Source: an uncultured Mycoplasmatota bacterium | Lineage (GTDB): Bacteria; Bacillota_I; Bacilli_A; RF39; UBA660 | DNA length: 9,586 nt | Reading direction: 5' to 3' | NCBI GenBank assembly: GCA_947384645.1 | Contig: CANDHX010000038.1 | Coordinates: 1-9,586, forward strand | Part shown: one piece after another, positions 1 through 6,341 of the stretch | Layout of the letters: the number at the start of each line of letters is the position of its first letter | How positions within the stretch are numbered: position 1 is the stretch's first letter | Notes under the pieces: generated by a model | Database searches by the model: none | What the model saw: the letters and a program-made list of their open reading frames with translations, nothing else | Told to the model about the DNA's origin: nothing | Made by a program: the position numbers and the translations under genes

Positions 1-21
1 GTTGGCTTGATTATTAAGTTT

Positions 22-318
22 TTATTCGATAAATTTGCTCAATTCTTCCTTAGACATATATCCGATATGTTTTTTGATTTCTTTATTATTTTCTATTACG
101 AACAAGGTAGGAATGCTCATCACTCCCATTTTGGTTGAAAGTTCTGGGTGTTTATCTGTGTTGACTTTAAGAATGTTCAAATCTTCTTTGGCATCTAGTT
201 CTTCTAAAACTAAACCCATCATTTTACAAGGACCACACCAGTCAGCGTAGAAGTCGACGATAGTTCTTTCTTTAGTGAGTTCTATAAAATTGTCGCTATT
301 TTCTAAATGTTTAATCAT
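22..318 (-). CDS. Thioredoxin
   Basis: Small cytoplasmic dithiol-disulfide oxidoreductase of 98 residues, slightly shorter than the usual 105 or so. The classical active site WCGPC is at residues 27-31 (catalytic Cys28 and Cys31), preceded by the FYADWCGPC beta-strand context, and the conserved cis-proline lies in SIPT (Pro70). These are the hallmarks of a true thioredoxin that reduces protein disulfides such as those of peroxiredoxins and ribonucleotide reductase; specific partners cannot be read here. The ATG is preceded by a perfect AGGAGG at 325-330 with a 6-base spacer, and this site lies inside the last codons of the upstream cvpA-like gene, whose stop is one base away, so the two genes are co-transcribed and probably translationally coupled. 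Only 21 bases follow the stop and no terminator is visible in them. Whether this is the main thioredoxin or a paralogue is unknown. Confidence 0.95.
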   Translation of the reverse strand: MIKHLENSDNFIELTKERTIVDFYADWCGPCKMMGLVLEELDAKEDLNILKVNTDKHPELSTKMGVMSIPTLFVIENNKEIKKHIGYMSKEELSKFIE

Positions 319-319
319 T

Positions 320-1042
320 TTAAGCCTCCTTTTTAGAATATTTTTCTATTAACTCTTCGACGCCCTGCATTTTTAATTTACCAGAAGCGTGAAGAATTTC
401 GACGTTTTTAGGTTCGATGACATTGTATTTCATCAAAATGTCTAAGCTTTCTAAATTTGCTTTATCTTTGTCTTTTTCGTCTTTATAGTGGTCTGCGACA
501 TCGTAAATCTCTTTTAAAGAACTGTAAACCGGTTTTATAGCTTCTCCTAGTATCGGAGTGTCTTCGAGTATCGGATTACCGAACTTACTTTTCGATATAA
601 AATCACGTGTTACTTCGAATTGCATGAATACAAATAAGAGTAAGAATATCATGACAATACCTTCAACTAGTCCTACTAAAATGCCAAGCAGTTTTGACGG
701 AAGTGCAAAGACAAATGTCAACTTTACAATTGTGTCGATAAGTCTTGTCACTTTCAATATCATCTCGTATATTACTAAGAGTATTACTGCCACCATTAGG
801 AAAGCAATAAGCTCATAGATTATGATATTTAAAACCGATATGCCTGATAGTACTCCACCTAGTTTAAAAAAAGGCAACGTCTGATATAAAAAGACTGAAA
901 GAGGGTTTTTTAATAGAAAAGCTAGTACTATGACAGCTATTCCTCCTATAAAAGAAACTCCTTCTTTTAGTACTCCATTTGAAAAACCTTTTAGAATGTA
1001 AAATAATAATACTACTATGATTACTATGTCTACTATATTCAT
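320..1042 (-). CDS. CvpA family membrane protein
   Basis: A 240-residue integral membrane protein with the CvpA (colicin V production) layout. Four hydrophobic segments lie at about residues 3-20, 27-45, 70-95 and 118-140, followed by a charged cytoplasmic tail of about 100 residues. The opening, with hydrophobic MNIVDIVIIVVLLFYILKGF then a Gly-rich second helix, is typical of the family. CvpA proteins are linked to colicin V export and envelope integrity in proteobacteria; in Firmicutes their exact role is unknown, although they often sit near mutS2 and thioredoxin genes, which fits the thioredoxin immediately downstream here. The start ATG has a modest GGTGA at 1047-1051. A 4-codon reading frame (ATG at 1051-1053) overlaps the start in ATGA fashion. 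The promoter is at 1065-1093. Family assignment is confident; function is not. Confidence 0.85.
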   Translation of the reverse strand: MNIVDIVIIVVLLFYILKGFSNGVLKEGVSFIGGIAVIVLAFLLKNPLSVFLYQTLPFFKLGGVLSGISVLNIIIYELIAFLMVAVILLVIYEMILKVTRLIDTIVKLTFVFALPSKLLGILVGLVEGIVMIFLLLFVFMQFEVTRDFISKSKFGNPILEDTPILGEAIKPVYSSLKEIYDVADHYKDEKDKDKANLESLDILMKYNVIEPKNVEILHASGKLKMQGVEELIEKYSKKEA

Positions 1043-1064
1043 AAAATCACCATACTTCCCCTAA

Positions 1065-1093
1065 ATTATATTACATAATTTTATCTAAGACAA
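1065..1093 (-). promoter_or_regulatory. Promoter for the cvpA-trx operon
   Basis: On the minus strand, TTGTCT (1088-1093) and a perfect TATAAT (1065-1070) are separated by exactly 17 bases. Transcription should start near 1058, giving a leader of about 16 bases before the cvpA-like ATG. It lies back-to-back with the promoter of the rightward HD operon. No operator palindrome is obvious between the two. Confidence 0.6.
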
Positions 1094-1110
1094 TTATTTT
1101 TTGTAAGAAT

Positions 1111-1139
1111 TTGACAAAATTATAAAACATATATATTAT
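1111..1139 (+). promoter_or_regulatory. Promoter for the HD / PF06541 operon
   Basis: A perfect TTGACA -35 (1111-1116) and TATTAT -10 (1134-1139, 5 of 6 matches) with a 17-base spacer. Predicted start is near 1146, about 19 bases before the ATG at 1165. This is a strong housekeeping sigma-A type promoter. Confidence 0.7.
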
Positions 1140-1154
1140 TATAGTATACGAAAT

Positions 1155-1158
1155 GGAG
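1155..1158 (+). promoter_or_regulatory. Ribosome binding site that sets the HD gene start
   Basis: GGAG at 1155-1158 lies 6 bases before the ATG at 1165. It overlaps the more upstream in-frame ATG at 1153, which has no ribosome site of its own and would sit only about 7 bases from the predicted transcript start. The start at 1165 is therefore preferred. Confidence 0.65.
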
Positions 1159-1164
1159 ATAATT

Positions 1165-1659
1165 ATGATGAAAAGATACGATTATAGCGAGTGGGAGCAA
1201 ATCGTTTTACCTATTATCACGAGTGAAGAGTATTTAAAAAGAAAGAGTTTTCGTCATCACGGCGATGTCACGGTGTACGACCATTCTGTAAGAGTCTCTA
1301 AAAAAGCTTATCGCATGGCAAAAGCGATGAAAATCGACTATAAAAGTGCGGCAATCGCTGGCATTTTACACGATTTTTATAAAACCCCTTGGCAAGATGT
1401 CAAAATCAAACAGCCTATTTATAAGATGCACGCTTTTACTCATGGTAGAAGTGCTTTAGAAAACGCTAAAAACTTTTATCCAGAATATTTAAATGCAAAA
1501 ATAGAAAATGCTATTTTAAGACATATGTTTCCCCTTACTTTGCCCCCTAAGACGTTAGTAGGTTTTGTCATAACCATAGCAGACAAAGCTTCTTCAATGG
1601 ATTTTATTACGAGCAAAGAAGCATGGGTTAAGACTTTTTCGTTTTTAAAAAGAGGTTGA
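1165..1659 (+). CDS. HD-domain phosphohydrolase-like protein
   Basis: A 164-residue soluble protein consisting almost entirely of one HD domain. The metal-binding pattern is complete: His40 in the YDHSVRV helix, His69-Asp70 in GILHDFY, then His93, His120 and Asp140 (ADKASS). This is the H...HD...D constellation of metal-dependent phosphohydrolases acting on nucleotides or phosphoesters, so an active enzyme is likely, but the substrate cannot be deduced. The blocks LHDF, HAFTHGRSALENA and RHMFPLT match, from memory, a clostridial group annotated only as HD domain proteins. An in-frame ATG at 1153 would add MEII, but the ribosome site argues for 1165 (1168 is also possible). The next gene, a PF06541-type membrane protein, follows after 4 bases; the two probably work in the same process. 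Confidence 0.85.
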   Translation: MMKRYDYSEWEQIVLPIITSEEYLKRKSFRHHGDVTVYDHSVRVSKKAYRMAKAMKIDYKSAAIAGILHDFYKTPWQDVKIKQPIYKMHAFTHGRSALENAKNFYPEYLNAKIENAILRHMFPLTLPPKTLVGFVITIADKASSMDFITSKEAWVKTFSFLKRG

Positions 1660-1663
1660 TTTT

Positions 1664-2266
1664 ATGATGCTTTATTTGGCAAAATTGTTTTTGTGTTTTA
1701 TATTTTTTTCCTTTGCTGGCTGGTGTTTAGAGGTTCTTTTTGGATTAGTTGTATTAAAAAGGTTTGTCAATAGAGGCTTTTTAATAGGACCTCTTTGTCC
1801 TTTATACGGAGCTGGAAGTGTGCTTTTATACGTACTTCTAAAGAGTCTATCTAGTAATCCTGTCGTTTTATTCTTGATGAGCATGCTAATATGTTCCATT
1901 TTAGAGTATGCAGCAAGCTTTTTTTTAGAGAAGATTTTTAAAACTCGTTGGTGGGATTATAATAATATGAGATTTAATATAAATGGGCGGATATGTCTAG
2001 AACTCATGATACCTTTTGGATTATTAGGTTTGTTTGTCGTGTATCTTTTGTTTCCCTATTCTTTAAAAGTTTTAGATTTAGTTCCTTCAATTGTTGTTTA
2101 TGTTACAGCTATTATACTTCTAATCGTATTTGTATCAGACGGATTGATATCTTCAAGCGTCATCAAAAAATTTAAAACAGACCCTTTGAATTTGAGAGAT
2201 ACTACTGAAGAAATACACGAATTCATTAGAAAGACATTATATAATGTGAAGAAAAATAAAAAGTGA
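1664..2266 (+). CDS. PF06541-type membrane protein (putative ABC-transporter type IV / CmpB family)
   Basis: A 200-residue protein with about five membrane helices (roughly residues 3-29, 41-60, 66-90, 110-131 and 141-165) and a basic cytoplasmic tail ending in lysines. The characteristic signature is present in order: GWCLE (19-23), NRGFLIGPLCPLYG (36-49), the acidic EYAASFFLE helix (81-89), WWDY (96-99) and NINGRICLE (105-113). These match the family annotated as putative ABC transporter permease (PF06541). No ATPase partner is in this operon, so a real transport role is unproven. AGAGGT at 1651-1656 lies 7 bases before the ATG; a second in-frame ATG follows directly at 1667. The gene is co-transcribed with the HD gene. 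Its TGA lies inside the ascending arm of the terminator. Confidence 0.82.
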   Translation: MMLYLAKLFLCFIFFSFAGWCLEVLFGLVVLKRFVNRGFLIGPLCPLYGAGSVLLYVLLKSLSSNPVVLFLMSMLICSILEYAASFFLEKIFKTRWWDYNNMRFNINGRICLELMIPFGLLGLFVVYLLFPYSLKVLDLVPSIVVYVTAIILLIVFVSDGLISSSVIKKFKTDPLNLRDTTEEIHEFIRKTLYNVKKNKK

Positions 2267-2293
2267 TAAGAGACTTTTTTCTTATCACTTTTT
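2258..2293. terminator. Bidirectional rho-independent terminator between convergent genes
   Basis: A perfect 13-bp stem: AAAAAGTGATAAG (2258-2270) pairs with CTTATCACTTTTT (2281-2293) around a 10-base loop. T-runs flank it in both directions (TTTTT at 2289-2293 on plus; TTTTTATTTTTC on minus). It serves the rightward HD/PF06541 operon, whose TGA (2264-2266) is in the stem, and the leftward large gene, which ends 7 bases away. Confidence 0.9.
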
Positions 2294-2300
2294 AATTTGT

Positions 2301-5300
2301 TTAAATAGCTTTTGTGTCTTCTGTTACATCTATTCTAACAGAATCGAGAGTCGCACTTAGGCATGAATTTAATCTTTGATAGCTTTGTTCGTCTAAATCG
2401 TCTATGAAGTTGTGGTGATTGTATCCGTTGTCCATAGACCCTAATTTTCTTTCGTCAAAATTCCAAATAGCATAATCGTTTTTAAAGGATGCAAAATCTT
2501 TATTAGACGAATTTTTCAGAAAGTCTTTGGCTGCATCTATATATGAACCGCCATTTGATAATATCCAATTCTCTATGCATTCTTCACTTAAAACGTTTCC
2601 AGTCTGTTCTAGTTGTCTTTTAGCTAATTCTATGTTGGCTAAAACGAGCTTATATTTTTCTATGTCTTGGCTTCTTATAGAATTTAATTTAGATTCGATT
2701 GCCGTTTTAGAGTTTGGCATAATAGAGTATTTTTGGATATCGATTTCTTTTATAGATTTAAGTATATCTTCTATACCAGAGAACAGCAAGTTGTGTGAAA
2801 AATGGAATGGTTCATTCGACAAATACGTTATACCGTTTATTTTGTTTCTCAACATGTCATAGTCTTCAATTGTAAATAGGACTCTTCCTTTAGTGTCTAT
2901 TACAGGTATATAAAATCCGTTTAGTGCTATTTCTAAACCAATTCGCTGGTCGAACTCTCTTACTATAAAGCAATCTATTTCAGATGAGGCTATACCCGTC
3001 CTAAGACCATAAGTACCTGTTTCATTTTCGTAAACTTCTAATTTGTTAATGTCTTTTGGCAATTCTATTGTATCTTTTCTCGTCTCTACAAATCGTTCAT
3101 CATTTTTAAAGACTACCCATAAAGAACCCACAGCATGCGATTCCATGTCAGCTATGGTTTCTTCTAGGCTTCGATTTTCGCCCTCGACTTTTAAGAGTTC
3201 TGTATCCAAAGGAGTGCATATATCTTTTGCAAATTTCATCATGTATGACTCAGCTAAAATTCCATTTTGGAGTATGTATCCTAAGTCTTCTATGTTTCCT
3301 ATATTTTTTAGAAAATCTCCTCTTTTTAATTTTATCGCATTGCTTAAAGCCATACGGTTTCTTATGTCGGCTTTTTTGGTTTTGCTACCTATATATATTT
3401 TAAGACTTGCCAACGTATCAAAACCGGCGAAGTGACAGTACATATTGACGATTTTATCAGGTATGTCGCTTTCTATTTTTCCGTCTTTAGTGAACAATTT
3501 TTGAAGAGCAGTCAAATCGAAGAGGACGTTTCCGCTCTTTTTAAAATGTTCCTTTTTATTTTCCATGTTGTTATAGAGTTTTTCTAAGCAAGATATATAG
3601 ACGATTAAGGTGTTTTTACTTTCGGTATCTAATGAATCGAAAGAAGTAGAGTCCGTTTCTTTAAAAAGCCTATCCCCTTCTTCAAGCATCGTTATGTAAT
3701 TTTTAAACGAACGATTGTTGGAGCCCAGCGATATCTTTATTAAATCGGCAAATATCGTCACCTGGCGTGTTGCACTCGATAAAGATTTCAATATCGGAGA
3801 AGTTTTGCTGGTCTTACTGAAATCGAAATCTGTTAGACCTCTATTGGTCGTTTCGAAAATGTTATAAATCTTAGCTATATATGGTATATCTTCTTTGGAC
3901 ATTATGACTTCTATGACGTTTAGAATGTATTCCGGATTGGAGCTTTCTATTATCTTTTTAGCAACTATTTTCTTAATTCTCAATAATTCTTTATTTTGTG
4001 ACTTTGATAATCTGTTATAAAGATTAGCTATTAGGTCTATAAAGTCTTTTGGCAAGGCGTCTATCGACGAGCTTATGAAGTTTATAAATATCGGTTTTAG
4101 ATCTTCATCTTCAATCGTTTCATACGCATCTAGTATATCTAAGATGTACGCATTTATATCGAAATCTTCAGAGAACTTCTTAATATTTTTTAGAGCTTCT
4201 GGAGCATTTTTTAATCCATAAGCTATGTTTGTATTGCGAAAAAATCTTAAATCTTCCCTATGACTAATGAAATAACTTGCTTCGAGTTCTTTTTGATAGA
4301 AGGAATTCTTGAGTTCTTCAGGCGTTTCTCTATCTATGAACATATGGCTATATTTTTCTTTAAAGCTTGCATGTATGTGTTCATCTATTTGAACTATTCC
4401 TTTTTCTAAGCAATTCTTGACATATGTATTGAGAGTATCTAGTATTTCTTCTAAGGTATTGCCTTCAAAGAATAGCATATCTTTGTTTATCGTCAATGAG
4501 TCCGTAGTGGGAAAGTAATCAATATATGAAAGCAATATTTCATATGCTTTTTCATATCCTAAATTTCTTTCTAAAAAGGTCGTAAGTTTTACTGGCGATG
4601 TTTCAGCATTTGAAGATTCTTCCTTAGCAAACACGTATACTGTTTTAAAAAGTATGTTTAATGGTAAAGTTTTAAATACACCAGCAAATTCTTGATGAGA
4701 TAGTAAGTACTTTCTAGTAAAACCGTTTCGTTTGAATTCTTCTTTGATTTCTTGAGGAATAGTGCTCGAAAATAAAGAGGACAAGTAATCATCTATTACA
4801 AATTCTGGATAATCCATTTTCGATGGTACGTTTCCGTTTTTGTCTAGATTATGTGTTAGCATTTGATCGATGCCTACTTGAACTTTCGATTCATTCTTCG
4901 ATATAATTTTTTTCCATGCAGAATCTACTAATTCTTTAGGATAATTTTTGTAAGTTATATCAGATGTGAGTTTTTGAATTTCTTTAGCGGTCATAAGAGT
5001 ATAAAATTTGCTACTGAGCAGCATTTCTAATTTGGTTAAATCAAGTTTCTCTAATACTTTTTCTATGGCACTATTCAACAAATCGCTTATAAAGTCGTCT
5101 GGCATGTCGGTTATTATGTTAATTTGGCTAGCCAAAGGAAGGCTCATGTTTTCATCGAACAAATAAATGATCATCTGTTTGCTTATACCTATATTTTTAT
5201 TGAGTTCGTTTAGGAAATCATAGTTTTCCATAATCATAAAGTATTCGATTAACTTTTTTATGTATTCTTTTGGAAGTTTTGAAACTATTTCGCATATATT

Positions 5301-5762
5301 AGGTATTTTTAGAGGGTCTATTTTAGGATTTATAAGGAGACTATAGCAATTATTGGCGGTTAATAAATCTATTAGTTGAGGATATTTATAAGCAAAGTCG
5401 TTTATGGATAGCATCGTTTTTAGAAAGTTATTGCTTACCTTTTTAGTTATAGGAGTTTCTAGCCAATCTGTTCTATCATAAAGGTATGCTTCTGAAATGA
5501 AGTTTGGTATTTCTTTTATGTTATCCCACTGGAGGACTGTTATAATGCTGAGTTTTAATAGTTTGCATCTATCTTGAAAATCACTCCAATCGAATTCTGG
5601 AGCTTCTCTATAATATCTTCTAATTTCTTCTAAATTTTTTTTACTTCTTCTTACTAACTCTTTATAAAAAATTGGACCTTCGCCATATGTTTTTTCTATA
5701 TCTTGTAAACTCATCTTGCTAATTTTATGTAATTCTTTTGCCTTGGTAATAACATTTGCCAT
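2301..5762 (-). CDS. Large uncharacterised cytoplasmic protein (1153 aa)
   Basis: I do not recognise a named family. The protein has no signal peptide and no membrane segment, and is rich in Lys, Glu, Asp, Ile and Leu. Residues 1 to about 800 look almost wholly helical, with a recurring hydrophobic-Pro-acidic helix start (near Pro164, 221, 275, 336, 571 and 627) that suggests degenerate repeats of about 55-60 residues. Residues about 810-990 differ: short strand-like runs and Gly/aromatic motifs (RGDFL 814-818, LGYILQNGIL 827-836, GSLWVVFKNDERF 879-891, YGLRTGIASSEID 918-930, LEIALNGFYIPV 943-954, FHFSHN 986-991) indicate a compact alpha/beta domain, possibly the functional part. A helical tail with a possible coiled coil (about 1025-1055) follows. 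The chosen ATG (5760-5762) has GGAG 9 bases upstream; an in-frame GTG at 5775-5777 overlaps that site. It has its own promoter and terminator. Function unknown. Confidence 0.85.
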   Translation of the reverse strand: MANVITKAKELHKISKMSLQDIEKTYGEGPIFYKELVRRSKKNLEEIRRYYREAPEFDWSDFQDRCKLLKLSIITVLQWDNIKEIPNFISEAYLYDRTDWLETPITKKVSNNFLKTMLSINDFAYKYPQLIDLLTANNCYSLLINPKIDPLKIPNICEIVSKLPKEYIKKLIEYFMIMENYDFLNELNKNIGISKQMIIYLFDENMSLPLASQINIITDMPDDFISDLLNSAIEKVLEKLDLTKLEMLLSSKFYTLMTAKEIQKLTSDITYKNYPKELVDSAWKKIISKNESKVQVGIDQMLTHNLDKNGNVPSKMDYPEFVIDDYLSSLFSSTIPQEIKEEFKRNGFTRKYLLSHQEFAGVFKTLPLNILFKTVYVFAKEESSNAETSPVKLTTFLERNLGYEKAYEILLSYIDYFPTTDSLTINKDMLFFEGNTLEEILDTLNTYVKNCLEKGIVQIDEHIHASFKEKYSHMFIDRETPEELKNSFYQKELEASYFISHREDLRFFRNTNIAYGLKNAPEALKNIKKFSEDFDINAYILDILDAYETIEDEDLKPIFINFISSSIDALPKDFIDLIANLYNRLSKSQNKELLRIKKIVAKKIIESSNPEYILNVIEVIMSKEDIPYIAKIYNIFETTNRGLTDFDFSKTSKTSPILKSLSSATRQVTIFADLIKISLGSNNRSFKNYITMLEEGDRLFKETDSTSFDSLDTESKNTLIVYISCLEKLYNNMENKKEHFKKSGNVLFDLTALQKLFTKDGKIESDIPDKIVNMYCHFAGFDTLASLKIYIGSKTKKADIRNRMALSNAIKLKRGDFLKNIGNIEDLGYILQNGILAESYMMKFAKDICTPLDTELLKVEGENRSLEETIADMESHAVGSLWVVFKNDERFVETRKDTIELPKDINKLEVYENETGTYGLRTGIASSEIDCFIVREFDQRIGLEIALNGFYIPVIDTKGRVLFTIEDYDMLRNKINGITYLSNEPFHFSHNLLFSGIEDILKSIKEIDIQKYSIMPNSKTAIESKLNSIRSQDIEKYKLVLANIELAKRQLEQTGNVLSEECIENWILSNGGSYIDAAKDFLKNSSNKDFASFKNDYAIWNFDERKLGSMDNGYNHHNFIDDLDEQSYQRLNSCLSATLDSVRIDVTEDTKAI

Positions 5763-5771
5763 TTTGACCCA

Positions 5772-5775
5772 CTCC
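5772..5775 (-). promoter_or_regulatory. Ribosome binding site that sets the large-gene start
   Basis: GGAG on the minus strand, 9 bases before the ATG at 5760-5762. The alternative GTG (5775-5777) shares a G with this site and has no Shine-Dalgarno of its own, so the 1153-residue product is preferred over 1158 residues. Confidence 0.65.
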
Positions 5776-5789
5776 ACTATTGTATATAA

Positions 5790-5818
5790 ATTATATCAAA
5801 TGTAATGATTAATTACAA
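5790..5818 (-). promoter_or_regulatory. Extended -10 promoter for the large gene
   Basis: On the minus strand, TTGTAA (5813-5818), a 17-base spacer and a perfect TATAAT (5790-5795), the latter preceded by TG one base upstream (TGATATAAT), i.e. an extended -10. The predicted start near 5783 leaves a leader of about 21 bases. No operator is evident. Confidence 0.65.
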
Positions 5819-5876
5819 TTCGATTTAACCGATAATGCCAATTTTATTTTGAAATTTTTTGAACTTTTAAGTGAGG

Positions 5877-5926
5877 AAAAAACAAAAAGCACATCTAAAT
5901 ACTCTTAAGGATATTTATTTGTGCTT
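5877..5926 (-). terminator. Rho-independent terminator, minus strand
   Basis: The outer stem AAGCACA/TGTGCTT (5887-5893 with 5920-5926) and inner stem TAAATA/TATTTA (5896-5901 with 5912-5917) are separated by a 2x2 internal loop. On the minus strand the hairpin is followed by TTTTGTTTTTT (5886 down to 5877). It would stop leftward transcription before the large gene's promoter. It lies about 90 bases past the stop of the receiver-domain remnant and may be that lost gene's terminator. Confidence 0.7.
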
Positions 5927-6014
5927 CTTAAAATGATTATATTGTTTTTCTTTTAAATAGGCGATTTGTCATTATTTATATGGTGTGCTTTAATAAAATG
6001 CGAAACATACAAGT

Positions 6015-6095
6015 CTAATCTTGTTCTTCCATTAATTTTAATAAACTGTTTTCTGAGTATGGTTTTGAAAAATAGTTAATTGGATGAATTTTAAT
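6015..6095 (-). pseudogene. Possible remnant of a LytTR/AgrA-type response-regulator receiver domain
   Basis: The last 26 codons before a TAG (6015-6017) read IKIHPINYFSKPYSE then NSLLKLMEEQD. This resembles the beta5-alpha5 part of receiver domains, especially the LytR/AgrA group, where a pattern like KIHPFDYLVKPF is typical and the Lys-Pro pair is conserved. The frame stays open to about 6178 but upstream of 6095 it is AT-rich Ile/Lys sequence with no credible start, phospho-acceptor Asp or ribosome site. I infer the decayed 3' end of a regulator gene, perhaps once paired with the neighbouring ABC operon. A chance reading of AT-rich DNA cannot be excluded, because only about 18 residues carry the resemblance. 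Confidence 0.35.
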
Positions 6096-6176
6096 GAGTA
6101 GTAATTTTAAATTATATCTTATTATATATTTATTTTTGATTACTATTTTAATCCTAGCAATTAAAATATAATGATT

Positions 6177-6217
6177 AAAAACAACGACTAGATATCCTGT
6201 AAAGGTTATTTAGTCGT
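6177..6217 (-). terminator. Rho-independent terminator, minus strand
   Basis: ACGACTA (6184-6190) pairs with TAGTCGT (6211-6217), continued after a mismatch by ATA/TAT and, after another, by CCT/AGG around a 4-base loop. On the minus strand TGTTTTT follows (6183 down to 6177). It would end the candidate small RNA starting near 6263 and any read-through from the ABC operon, for which no closer terminator is seen. Confidence 0.6.
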
Positions 6218-6263
6218 GCAATCACAATTGAGAACACGCTAGTATCTTTAGTGTGTTTCTCTT
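6177..6263 (-). ncRNA. Candidate small RNA of about 87 nt
   Basis: A promoter (6270-6298), a hairpin (6230-6261), a 12-base linker and a terminator hairpin with U-tract (6177-6217) follow one another in the same direction with no reading frame needed to explain them. The first hairpin pairs GAGAA with TTCTC and then, past one bulged base, the CAC and CTA steps around an A-C mismatch. The element could be a stand-alone small RNA or an attenuated leader of the decayed regulator gene downstream. I recognise no known RNA family or riboswitch motif. Caution: both hairpins contain a G-T wobble that pairs on the plus strand but is an A-C mismatch on the minus strand, although no good plus-strand promoter and terminator were found. 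Confidence 0.35.
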
Positions 6264-6269
6264 ATTATA

Positions 6270-6298
6270 ATTATAATGTTTGTTTCTATATATTGCAA
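6270..6298 (-). promoter_or_regulatory. Promoter between the ABC operon and the gap
   Basis: On the minus strand, TTGCAA (6293-6298), a 17-base spacer and a perfect TATAAT (6270-6275). The predicted start near 6263 lies immediately before the hairpin at 6230-6261. It is about 45 bases past the end of the ABC operon, so it drives something distinct from it. Confidence 0.5.
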
Positions 6299-6341
6299 GA
6301 ATTACAAACAACGAAATTAAAAATTATTTGAGCAATTAGAT

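Noticed and set aside
35..818. Plus-strand open frames opposite the thioredoxin and cvpA-like genes
   Set aside because: They are antisense shadows of recognised families, with no ribosome site or motif.
1153..1164. Earlier in-frame ATG for the HD gene
   Set aside because: It overlaps the GGAG ribosome site of the ATG at 1165, has no site of its own and is only about 7 bases from the predicted transcript start.
1672..2175. Open frames overlapping the PF06541-type gene on the other strand and in another frame
   Set aside because: Shadows of a gene that shows the full family signature.
2527..3435. Two plus-strand open frames (2527-2862 and 3043-3435) inside the large gene
   Set aside because: They are antisense to a continuous, well-signalled 1153-codon gene, lack ribosome sites and give compositionally odd proteins without motifs.
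5763..5777. GTG start adding five residues to the large protein
   Set aside because: The GTG overlaps the GGAG that is correctly spaced for the ATG at 5760-5762.
5953..6045. Second short minus-strand frame reading LDLYVSHFIKAHHIN before a stop
   Set aside because: It overlaps the end of the receiver-like frame and looks protein-like, but I cannot match it to a family or show that a frameshift joins the two; too short to call.
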